In this document: positions 9,557-16,765 of the stretch, piece after piece
How positions within the stretch are numbered: position 1 is the first letter of the stretch
Layout: each line of letters opens with the position of its first letter
DNA from: Hymenopellis radicata
Taxonomy: Eukaryota; Basidiomycota; Agaricomycetes; Agaricales; Physalacriaceae
Assembly: GCA_015501595.1 (NCBI GenBank)
Contig: JADNRX010000981.1
Location: 1-16,765, forward strand
Reading direction: 5' to 3'
Length of the DNA: 16,765 nucleotides
Program-made: the position numbers and the translations under genes
The notes under the pieces: generated by a model
Seen by the model: only the letters and a program-made list of their open reading frames with translations
The model's database searches: none
Told to the model about the DNA's origin: nothing

Positions 9557-10506
9557 ATGTCCAAGACACTCCCATTCTACTTGATCACCGCATTCTCAAA
9601 TGACTCATTCGCTGGGAATCCCGCCGCCGTTGTCTTCGTTGACGATGACTTGGCCGAAGACACAGACACACTCATGAAACTGGGCGCGAACCTCAGCCAG
9701 CCTATTTCTCTGATGGTCTATCCCCCCCGCGAGCCATCGACGGATCCCAAGATCGCCAAGCGTAGAGTGCGCTTCATGACCAACAGCTTATCCGAAGTCG
9801 CCTTATGTGGACATGGTTCGCTAGCTGTGGCGGGTACGATGTTTGCGAAGAAGCTAGTCCCGGACGAAGTGGAGGTGTTGGAGTTGGAGACCAAGTCTGC
9901 TGGCGTGTTGAAGGCGTATCGTAAAGAGGAGGGATGGTTCGATATCGAGCTTCCGAGCGCGACTCTTCATGGAGTTCCGTCAGATGAGGCTCACGCGTTG
10001 AAGAAAGCGATGAATAACGCGTTTGGACGCGTCTTGGCGATTCAATTATATTGGGAGGGGTCGTGATAACTTTGCGCCGTATCTAGTGGTGGAGCTCGAT
10101 GCTAAAGAGGACCTCAAGGCCAGCACAGTTGATGCAAACGCTCTGGTGAGCCTACAATTTGACATTCGGGGGGAATCCTAGCTCATCTTTAGGTAGGAAA
10201 TGACTGGCTATAACATCCATGTCATCACTACCGATTCAATAACGGGCGAAGAAGCGTTCATTTCCCGTGCGTTTGCGCCTGCAGTGGTTCAAGCCGGAGA
10301 AGATCACGTCTCGGGCTCGACGCATTCGCTGCTTGTTCCCTACTGGTTCTCGAAAAAGGGAATTCCTCCAGGTGACTTGGTTTCAGTCAAGCAAGTTAGC
10401 CAAGAGGAGCAGCTTGAGAGTCCACTGGGAAAAGGAGGTCAATGTCGTTCATCTCCAAGGCCAGACGGCCTTGTTCGCTGAAGGAACGATTACTATATGT
10501 GTTTGA
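9557..10506 (+). CDS. PhzF-like isomerase/epimerase family protein (two frame breaks)
   Basis: Member of the phenazine biosynthesis PhzC/PhzF superfamily (diaminopimelate-epimerase fold); the fungal substrate is unknown. Exons 9557-10145 and 10197-10506 with a 51-nt GT-AG intron. Visible motifs: FYLITAFSNDSFAGNPAAVV at the N-terminus, NLSQPISLM around residue 48, SEVALCGHGSLA around 80-90, a second-domain start at MTGYNIHVITT, then GEDHVSGSTHS where the family usually has EDPVTGS, and FSKKGIPPGD. Frame changes at about 10043 (before NYIGRGRDNF) and about 10413 (before LRVHWEKE) each behave as one extra base. Corrected, the exons sum to 897 nt (298 aa), the normal family size. The bacterial PhzF catalytic Glu (S-E-T) is Gln here (S-Q-P). 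Related basidiomycete proteins, as I remember them, also have Q-P-I. The start at 9557 places the conserved strand at residue 5; the ATG at 9437 is an alternative. Confidence 0.78.
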
Positions 10507-10860
10507 AGATTAGTATCAATATTCAGACTCCTGAGTTTCTATATGCTTGGAACACCCAGCGCAAGATTTAGGAGTTACTTGTAAGCTGTAAAAGCTTTGT
10601 AAGTTGAGTCTATTGGCTGTACTGCGCGCAAGCGGAGTCGGGCGGCGAGCAACGTTCACGATCAAAACAGTCCAATACAGTTCAGACGTTGATTGCCACT
10701 TTGAGCACTTACTACTACCAAAAATCAGGTCCTCAACGCGGCATCGGGCGCACACAGATCGTTTACGGAAATTCCGTGGTGACAGACATCTCTGGTTCGC
10801 TGGATTACTGTACACCTTGCTAACAATGAGGGGCTGGAGGTGATCGGACTGGCTCGAGTC
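10507..10860. other. Intergenic region between PhzF-like and SDR genes
   Basis: No coding region recognised; frames on both strands lack family resemblance. The distal part (from about 10840) is the SDR promoter, with the TATA box at 10861. Confidence 0.5.
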
Positions 10861-10870
10861 TATAAAAAGG
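10861..10870 (+). promoter_or_regulatory. TATA box of the SDR gene
   Basis: TATAAAAAGG lies 64 bp upstream of the ATG at 10925. The leader between them is C/T-rich with no competing ATG. A strong core promoter match for a plus-strand gene. Confidence 0.65.
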
Positions 10871-10924
10871 CGTCGCTGGGTCAAGAAGTCATCTACTCGT
10901 TCACACCTCCTTCACCACTGCACA

Positions 10925-12025
10925 ATGAGCTTCCCTCTTACTGGTCAAGTTGCACTCGTGACGGGAGCTGGAACTGGAATGTAAATGCCAGCATTCGGAC
11001 GCGTCGACTTGGGACTAACAGTTCTTGACAGCGGCTTGATGATAGCGACTGTGTTCGCGAAGAATGGAGCGAAGGTCTACATTACGGGCCGACGCCTGGC
11101 AGTTTTGGAGGCCGCCGTCTCCTCCGGGATGGGTTTGAGTGGTTCTCTTGTGGCGTAGGTGTCCTGTGTCCAGCGCGGAAACCCTGCTCACACTACTTCA
11201 GACTGCAACTGGACGTCACGAATGAAGAATCTGTAAAAAAGGCGGCTGAGATTGTCAAAGCTCAAGATGGAAAGCTCGATATTCTCGTAAACAAGTACGC
11301 ATTCGAACGCTGAATGTGCGTATTTATACTGACCATATCTCTACAGTGCGGCATCAATGGACCAGTCGTTGATCAAGCAGGCTTCATGAGCAGAAAGATG
11401 GCTGCTGAAGACCCTTTGGAGCCAGAGTCCTTCAAGGACTGGGTCGACCTGTTTACCATCAACAGCATCGCGCCGTTCTTTGTCATACGCGCCTTCACCG
11501 ATCTGCTTCTCGCTGGTGCTCGCTCGCGCGGCGCGGACGCTACTTCTAGCGTGATCAACATTTCTAGTGCTGCAACCTATATCCGTTCGAATGTAACCAG
11601 CAACACAGTAAGTCCCTGAGCACTTGTTTTGTCTGATGCACTCGGTTGACTGGTAATGACATAGTTGGGTTATGGTCCCTCCAAGGCTGCTCTCGACAAG
11701 ATCACAGTTGTGCTGGCCACCGATTTCGCGTCTAGGAGACTTCCTATTCGCATAATCAAATCTCCCTGGCATGTTCCCGTCGCAATTGAGCGCGGAGCTG
11801 TTGGACGACCTGATACCAAGCCTCTTCCCGGATTCGTGGCCCCGGTGCCTTCCGGAGAGAGCGGGAACGTAAGTCTGATATTTATCAATATCACTGTGGA
11901 CCATTGATTGACCGCAACTTAGCGAGGAGGAAATGGGGAGCACTGCGCTCTACTTGGCCACGGCAGGCTACACTAATGGCATCGACATAAAGATCGATGG
12001 AGGCGTGTCTCTAGTTAATCCTTGA
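10925..12025 (+). CDS. Short-chain dehydrogenase/reductase (two frame breaks)
   Basis: NAD(P)-dependent oxidoreductase of the classical SDR type; the substrate is not evident. Six exons: 10925-10980, 11032-11154, 11202-11294, 11347-11607, 11665-11868, 11923-12025, with introns of 47-57 nt. Motifs in order: cofactor loop TGAGTGIG (split by intron 1), GAKVYITGRR, LQLDVTNEESV, KLDILVN leading into the NNAG motif, catalytic Ser in INISSAATY, Tyr-x-x-x-Lys in YGPSKAAL, then PGMFPSQL, STALYLATAGYTNG and a C-terminal IDGGVSLVNP. Two frame breaks: one base missing inside NNAG at about 11348-11351 (a short G run), one base extra at about 11758-11760 (an A run) before PGMF. They cancel, and the exons sum to 840 nt (279 aa). 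All catalytic residues are encoded. A TATA box precedes the gene. It is damaged either by recent mutation or by assembly error. Confidence 0.82.
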
Positions 12026-12810
12026 TCATTGTGTCTAGTGAATCCATAGTACCAAGTTGAATACAATTATGAGTTGACGAAGCCGCTGGTCTGTGTGCAA
12101 AAAAGTAAAGGGGGTGGCAGTGCAATCGCGTAGTTTTCTACCATCATGCATCATGTCTTCACATTATGCTTGTGAACGCGTCTACACCCTCCACATTTTC
12201 GGTTCAACGGCGAACGCACATTCCTCGTTTAATACGTGGCCGGGACTCGCGTTTGTCATGACCGATCATCATCGCGGGCATTGTCATCCGAATGGACCTT
12301 GGACGGGCGTACAAAGGGAACCAACAGCAATACCTCTCGGATTATTAGGCTGGGCATGCTCGCTCTTCTAGGTTCATTTGCAGGTGAAGATCGCGTTCCC
12401 TTCACCATTTGATCTGGGACTTGTCTCTCCGTCAGTCTCCCGTAGCCTACGTACAAAGCCGCAAGCAAGTTCCGTTTATAGTATCTCACCGTTCCACTTA
12501 CGAACAACATGTTCGTAATCTCATTCATGTGTTATCCGGCGATTGCCAATGTTCAGTGTGGACAATGATATATATTCGCCAGCTAAATTAGGTTACTAGC
12601 TCCGGAGATCGCTCTCAAGCTATCTATGTGGATTGCAGACTGGTCCAAGCACAAGTCCACTGTGGCCACGAGAGGTGGATCGAGCGCCATTGTTCGACGT
12701 CTACTTAAAGTGTTCGCGTTCTCTTCGCCCTCCACGACTTCTTCTGCTATCCATTACTACGCCACTTCTCGACACCCTTTCTATTCTTCATCATCGCGTC
12801 ACGCATCGCC
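12026..12810. other. Unrecognised intergenic region
   Basis: About 785 bp without a supportable gene. Open frames here (12093-12371, 12626-13012 on plus; 12256-12528 on minus) show no motif, and their codon content does not resemble the neighbouring genes. The 100 bp before 12811 are C/T-rich and probably the leader of the kinase-like gene. Confidence 0.45.
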
Positions 12811-13513
12811 ATGGCCAGCACTCTCGAACTGGTTTACGACCGCAGTCAGGTCTTCCAGCTTTGGGCATGGACAGCCTCTCCCAGCGGAGATAACCATCAC
12901 TACACTATTCGCGTCCAACAACGCCTGCGCAACCACGTCTTCACCGCGCTTATGGGTCCGCTTGGCGAACACCCTACACGAACTGTCATTGTCAAATCGC
13001 GCAAGGCGCTGACCAGGTGTCAGCGCTCGATTGGGAGGCGGAGTTGTATGAAAACGATCTGCGAGGTTTGCAGGGCAGTGTGGTTCCAAAATGCTACGGG
13101 TACTTTAAGGGGCGTTCAGGCGGGCAATCTCTCTCGTGTTTGGTCTTAGAATTTTGCAATCAGCCATTCCGAAGCGCGGATTTTAGGTGATTTGTTCAAA
13201 TTACATGGTCTTGGGATCTATCTATATTTAACGCGTTCAACAGTCAACAAATTATCCTTGCCACCGCTAATCTGCACCAAGTCGGAATTTACCATGGGAA
13301 TATCTCCTATCTGGGGCTCATTTTGTTCTTGCCAGTAATGGCATTCGTATCATCGATTTCGCCAAGGCGCAGAGGCATCACTGTCGCTCGTCTTGTGCAG
13401 AGCTATCGGTTGTGGGGGAGAAGTATGGACGCGTTGATGAGACTCAGATCAGCGACATCTACCCTCGCCGCTTGCGGAAAGATAGCATGTATTCTGTTCG
13501 AAGTCACTTTTGA
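12811..13513 (+). CDS. Protein-kinase-fold protein, likely pseudokinase (two frame breaks)
   Basis: A small protein-kinase-like domain of the kind common in basidiomycetes. Exons 12811-13186 and 13244-13513 around a 57-nt GT-AG intron. N-lobe: TVIVK (candidate VAIK lysine), then WEAELYENDLRGLQG (candidate alpha-C glutamate) and VVPKCYGYFKG, with the hinge in LVLEFC. C-lobe: LHQVGIYHGNIS is the catalytic loop, with Asn where family members have Asp (HGD), and GIRIIDFAKAQRHHC contains the D-F-x metal motif. Frame breaks: one base missing in an A run at 12994-12996 and one in a G run at 13313-13316. With both corrected the exons total 648 nt, 215 aa. The ATG at 12811 sits in a GCCATGG context. 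The Asp-to-Asn change argues for loss of catalysis independently of the frame breaks. Role unknown. Confidence 0.68.
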
Positions 13514-13789
13514 GACGTACTACGAAGCTAGGGCGGACACATTCCTTATTACACTGCACTGTACCATAGTCTCATTGCTCTGTTGTAACTGCATCTCATA
13601 CCTGTATTTTTATTATATATATCTCTGCAACGTACTCACATTGTTGTCTGCTCAGAGTAGTGTGGTCTAAGGCGAAGTTCGCGCTTGGTGGTCAGCAGCG
13701 CTGCGGGCGCGGCACAGGTAGACGCGATCGATCGATCGAGGCTATGTCGGTGCCTGGCTTTGCTTACAGCTTTGATTCTTACCATCACC

Positions 13790-14741
13790 ATGACTGCTCA
13801 CAACACAGAAACGAATGGATTTCCTGAGGGCTACTTCATCATTCGCTCTGTAGCCTCGAATCGGCTGCTGGACGTTTCACAGGATTCGATCGAAGATGGC
13901 GCCACCGTGATCCTCTTCCCAGAATCTGAGACATCTCTCGTTGAAAGTAAGCTCATCTTCTTGTACGTGTGGTTGGCAGTGGCTTACTCTATCCTTAAAG
14001 GTCGAAGGAATCCTAACTCCAACAACCAGGCTCGTCCCACAAGATATAGACTAGATCCGAAGCTAATACTTTACTTTAGGTCTTCTTCATGGACACCTCT
14101 GGTGCGCTATGCTCTCGCTCATCTGGTCACGCTCTCGATATTGAAGGTAACTGAATGCTTCTTTGCTCGTCTGTTCTGTCTGATATACATTTGCTTAGAC
14201 GACCGTCTCGTATTGCGCCACCGACGTCCTGTGTCGCTTCCCTTCCCGAACCCGTATTCTCACCCTCTGCCCAAGTTCTCATATAACAAAGAAACAGCCG
14301 AAATCCACGTCGAGTTTTCCTGTGATCCCACATACCCTCCGCGCGCCTCCGCTCGCATTTCGGGATCATGGAAAGGCCAAACTTACCTCCTAGCGTCTAT
14401 ACCCGTACGCAGGCCAGAACAATCCTTGATGATGCTACAGAGTTTATATCATCCACTCTTGCGGCACCTTTTTCTCTCTTCTCTGGAAATACTCTCCCCA
14501 GTCGGCGACGCCTGAAGATGTCTTCCAGAATGGCGTAGATTTAAAGGAGGAAGAAGTGTTGGAGGAAGACCGCGGGGAGGAGGCAGAGGTTGACGATTCT
14601 CCGGAGTTGTCTCGGTCTGTGCGGATGCTCACCGTTGTCAACTCAGCAGTGGACGACCATCATCTCGTAGAGAAGGCGATGAACAGGCGGAGATGGCAGA
14701 TCGTACCTCTCCGCACTGTCAATGCCCGCACTGCTGCTTAA
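13790..14741 (+). CDS. Ricin-B-like beta-trefoil protein with acidic C-terminal tail (two frame breaks)
   Basis: Conserved basidiomycete protein whose N-terminal half looks like a ricin-B-type beta-trefoil (carbohydrate-binding) fold. This is a lectin-like domain only; no toxin catalytic chain is present and the function is unknown. Exons 13790-13946, 14001-14029, 14080-14146, 14199-14741. Motifs: FPEGYFIIRSVASNRLLDV, DGATVILFPE, NSNNQ|VFFMDTSGALC (split by intron 2), SRSSGHALDIE, DRLVLRHRRPVSLPFPNPYS, then a linker and an acidic block (EEEVLEEDRGEEAEVDDSPE), ending WQIVPLRTVNARTAA. Intron 1 has a weak AAAG acceptor; intron 2 is exactly 50 nt with a GC donor. Two single-base deletions interrupt the last exon, at about 14415 and in a C run at 14496-14499. 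Corrected, the exons total 798 nt (265 aa). An upstream in-frame ATG (13685) extends over non-conserved sequence. Confidence 0.7.
14030..14079 (+). other. GC-AG intron in the beta-trefoil gene
   Basis: Fifty nucleotides starting GCTCGT after ...AACCAG and ending TTACTTTAG, with a GCTAAT branch-like element, phase 0. Removing it joins NSNNQ to VFFMDTSG, matching the family. No GT donor keeps the frame. It is the second GC-AG intron in the window. Confidence 0.6.
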
Positions 14742-15380
14742 ATGCCGTTGTCTTCAACCTTAGTTTCATGATCATCAATGTAATTCTATGTGTATACCGT
14801 TCAATGCCAGTGTCATATCTTAACCAAGAACAGTTGTTATCGCATTCGGGCTGGCATCCTAAGTTTCCCAATGTAACTTAATACCGAGTTGATACGCTGG
14901 CGGAGGAGGACCAGAAGACCTTGCTTCGTACCGTTGCCGCGATGCCACCGGCGAACCAAATACGTCTGTTGTTGAACGTGCTCACTTGTCTGTCACGGTA
15001 TGTGCAGAACTTCTCTTGTCTGCAGAATTGCACGTTCCTCTTCTGGCTCTTACTATTCGCCAGTCGGCCTCTTCTTCCGTATTATAGCCGTCGTACGTCA
15101 TTATTCCGCTGCGGGAAACCCATGAACCAATGTGCGCGTCGAATCAGAGGTCGCGTCAGGGTTCCCCTTCGTTCATAGACGATGGGGCCGAGTCTCGTTC
15201 TCACTTCTACCAGTAAGAATCTCGGAATGGAGGGCACTCGCACGATCACTTTGTGAGAAACAGCTTTCATATTAGTGGTCAGCTTAGTCGGAGGAAGCAC
15301 AACAATATATATTGCCATAATCAAGTGAGGTAGCATCAAATTGAGTTCGTACTCAGGATGCTTCAAGTTATGTCCCGACT
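14742..15380. other. Intergenic region with a possible coding remnant
   Basis: This is the convergent gap between the beta-trefoil gene and the terpene synthase. On the plus strand 14889-14999 encodes TLAEEDQKTLLRTVAAMPP and NQIRLLLNVL, closed by a good donor (GTATGT at 15000). Around 15140-15211 another frame encodes SPSFIDDGAESRSHFYQ before a GTAAGA donor. These look like exons of a protein gene, but no start, end or family was found. The rest shows nothing. Confidence 0.35.
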
Positions 15381-16509
15381 TCAATCTCTTTCGCCCTTAG
15401 TCAACTCGTTCAACCTGTACCGCGTGATACTCCGTGAAAGGCGACATACCCTTCTGCGAACGCATTGTACGCTTTCAAGGCAACACCATCTGGCTCCAGC
15501 AATAATCTCACGTTCTTGTCGGTCTGGATGACTTCCTTAGAGAGGTCACGGAGAGCAACGTTTTTCTTCACGCCCAAACAGCGTGCGGTGATGGAGACCA
15601 GATTCTCTCGTCACCTGTTAACTCTTCCTTATAGAAAGAGAGAACATCGCTGTTAGAGGTATGAGTGGAGCCTCGTGGTTTGACACATTTTCGACACATA
15701 CTTTACTCCGCCGAGGATTCCCATTAGTTCCGGTAAAGCGTGGATGTATGAATCCACTGGGACCTCAGGGGGAAATATAAAGAAAGAGTATGCGTCCGCT
15801 GCGCCTGATAATCCACGAGCGAATTTTGGGAATTGTTTAGCAGTGGGCGACAACTGTGGCGCGGGTTAAGACTTTGTGGCGAGGTTGATAAAGACCGAAC
15901 CTTTATGTTCTTCGTGCGCTGTTCTAGGACCAAAGCGTAACAAAGTTGAGTGCGGCTGTTATGATGAGGTTCGCTGCCATATAGTCGAAGTAGGCATGTG
16001 TATCGCGGAGGAAGCTCGAAAAGAAAATCAAGGACGACGTTTCCATGTGACTCTGCTCTGCAGAATCGGCCGTGGAAAGAGGCAAGACCCGCCACATCGC
16101 TCGCAAAGGTGTCGTCGAGATACATGAGGAACGCCGTGTACAGGGCAACGTATAGCCCAGGAAGGGTTTTCTAAATGACCGTACGATATGCTAGCGATAG
16201 TGATTCCGTCAGGAACCCAAGTTGCGAAAAACAAGGCCATTGAGGATCCTCCGCAAGAATACCCTCGTAACTTGGCCTCTTGATAGCAGAGAGCGTGGAG
16301 AACAGGGTCATGCCCGGCCGGAGGGTTGGAGGTGGACTCGAAGTGTGTAATGAGTTCAAGGCAGATGTTTCTGATCTCCTTGAGTTCTTCGTCTGATCTG
16401 CATGAACTCTTACATTAGTGTATGCGGGAAAACCACAGACAACTCACAGGTCCAAGTTTCGACGAAACGGTGAAAGACCGACAACAACTGGATTCACTTG
16501 GGGTGTCAT
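15381..16509 (-). CDS. Trichodiene-synthase-like sesquiterpene synthase (five frame breaks)
   Basis: Class I terpene cyclase of the fungal trichodiene-synthase-like family; it would ionise a prenyl diphosphate, probably farnesyl diphosphate. Exons 16509-16448, 16397-15901, 15853-15702, 15649-15381 with introns of 50, 47 and 52 nt. Motifs: SDEELKEIRNICLELITHF, YTAFLMYLDDTFASD (aspartate-rich motif, 16121-16095), AYFDYMAANLIITAALNFVT, AADAYSFFIFPPEVPVDSYI, HALPELMGILGG and the second metal site NDVLSFYKEE, recreated exactly across intron 3. GYVAFH and the C-terminal RYRLNELTKG follow. Both metal motifs are intact. The frame breaks at about 16150, 16000 and 15936, in 15601-15606 and at about 15424: two behave as +1, three as -1. 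Corrected, the exons sum to 981 nt (326 aa), normal for the family. No nonsense codon is seen once frames are joined. A TATA box and tandem repeat lie upstream. Product chemistry cannot be predicted. Confidence 0.82.
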
Positions 16510-16545
16510 CGTCGACGATTGGTGGGCGAAGATACCTGTGTGAGT

Positions 16546-16557
16546 CCTTTTATATTC
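16546..16557 (-). promoter_or_regulatory. TATA box of the terpene synthase gene
   Basis: Read on the minus strand the sequence is GAATATAAAAGG, about 37-48 bp upstream of the ATG at 16509. A close match to a fungal TATA element in the expected orientation. Confidence 0.6.
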
Positions 16558-16570
16558 GCCTGAACTTGGC

Positions 16571-16745
16571 ATACCGGAGACGAAACCTCCGGCTTGGATT
16601 TGTTGAGCCAGGACGTGACGACACCATTGAACGCGCCACCAGTACCACATACCGGGGACAAAGCTTCCGGATTGAGATTTTTTGAGCCAGGGCGCAGTGA
16701 CGACACGAATAGAACGGGGGCCATTGGACGCGCACCAGTATCACA
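16571..16745. repeat. Imperfect tandem duplication upstream of the terpene synthase
   Basis: Two diverged direct copies lie head to tail, starting at 16571 and 16649. Both begin ATACCGG, then a GAC/AAA segment, TCCGG and TTGAGCCAGG, and both end in an (A/G)ACGCGC...CCAGTA block. The second copy has an extra stretch of roughly 17 nt before its CCATTG. Each copy is about 80-95 nt. It may continue beyond the window edge. Confidence 0.6.
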
Positions 16746-16765
16746 ATCAGGCGCACAAAGATAAC

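Noticed and set aside
11341..11943. 200-codon minus-strand open frame opposite the SDR gene
   Set aside because: It lies wholly antisense to conserved SDR exons and its translation has no family resemblance.
13323..13670. 115-codon plus-strand frame with hydrophobic C-terminus
   Set aside because: Its first part overlaps the conserved kinase-like exon in another frame (GIRIIDF is in the neighbouring frame), and the rest is AT-rich intergenic sequence.
13725..13739. CGAT tandem palindrome
   Set aside because: Fewer than four units; simple-sequence chance is adequate and it lies outside conserved coding sequence.
1..16765. tRNA, rRNA, CRISPR, transposase or viral genes
   Set aside because: No cloverleaf with box A/B, no spaced direct repeats, and no transposase, integrase or viral motif was found on either strand.

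Overview
The window comes from the nuclear genome of a filamentous basidiomycete, most likely an Agaricomycete. Nearly every gene is split by short spliceosomal introns of 47-57 nt. Start codons sit in fungal contexts, several genes have TATA boxes, and the gene content (SHO1, RNF10/Mag2, WBP11, F-box/LRR protein, trichodiene-synthase-like terpene synthase, nucleotidyltransferase-fold protein) is typical of mushroom-forming fungi. No tRNA, rRNA, CRISPR array or complete transposon was recognised.

Layout. 1-1330: nothing recognisable. 1330-1868 (-): broken nucleotidyltransferase-fold gene. 2238-3456 (-): SHO1 osmosensor in five exons. 3902-5949 (-): RNF10/Mag2 RING E3 ligase in four exons. 6130-7720 (+): WBP11 splicing factor in six exons, divergent from RNF10 across a 180-bp intergenic region. 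7914-9314 (+): F-box protein. 9557-10506 (+): PhzF-like isomerase. 10925-12025 (+): short-chain dehydrogenase in six exons. 12811-13513 (+): protein-kinase-fold gene whose catalytic-loop Asp is Asn. 13790-14741 (+): ricin-B-like beta-trefoil protein. 15381-16509 (-): terpene synthase in four exons with a tandem repeat in its promoter. Exon models were built by hand from splice signals and family conservation. In each complete model the exon lengths sum to a whole number of codons, once single-base frame breaks are allowed for in the genes that have them.

The most striking property is the distribution of those frame breaks. RNF10 and WBP11 read cleanly through about 3.2 kb of coding sequence, and so does the 933-nt last exon of the F-box gene. 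SHO1 has one break, and the PhzF, SDR, kinase-like, lectin-like, terpene synthase and nucleotidyltransferase genes have two to five each. Once frames are joined I see no nonsense codon in the genes that could be modelled completely, and key motifs survive. Either this is very recent decay of dispensable genes beside intact housekeeping genes, or the assembly carries uncorrected indels. The sequence alone does not decide it.

Functionally the left-centre half is housekeeping (osmosensing, ribosome quality control, splicing). The right half is accessory: two oxidoreductase/isomerase-type enzymes and a terpene synthase in one 7-kb stretch, which might be the remains of a small specialised-metabolism neighbourhood. 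No wholly new system is demonstrable from the sequence.
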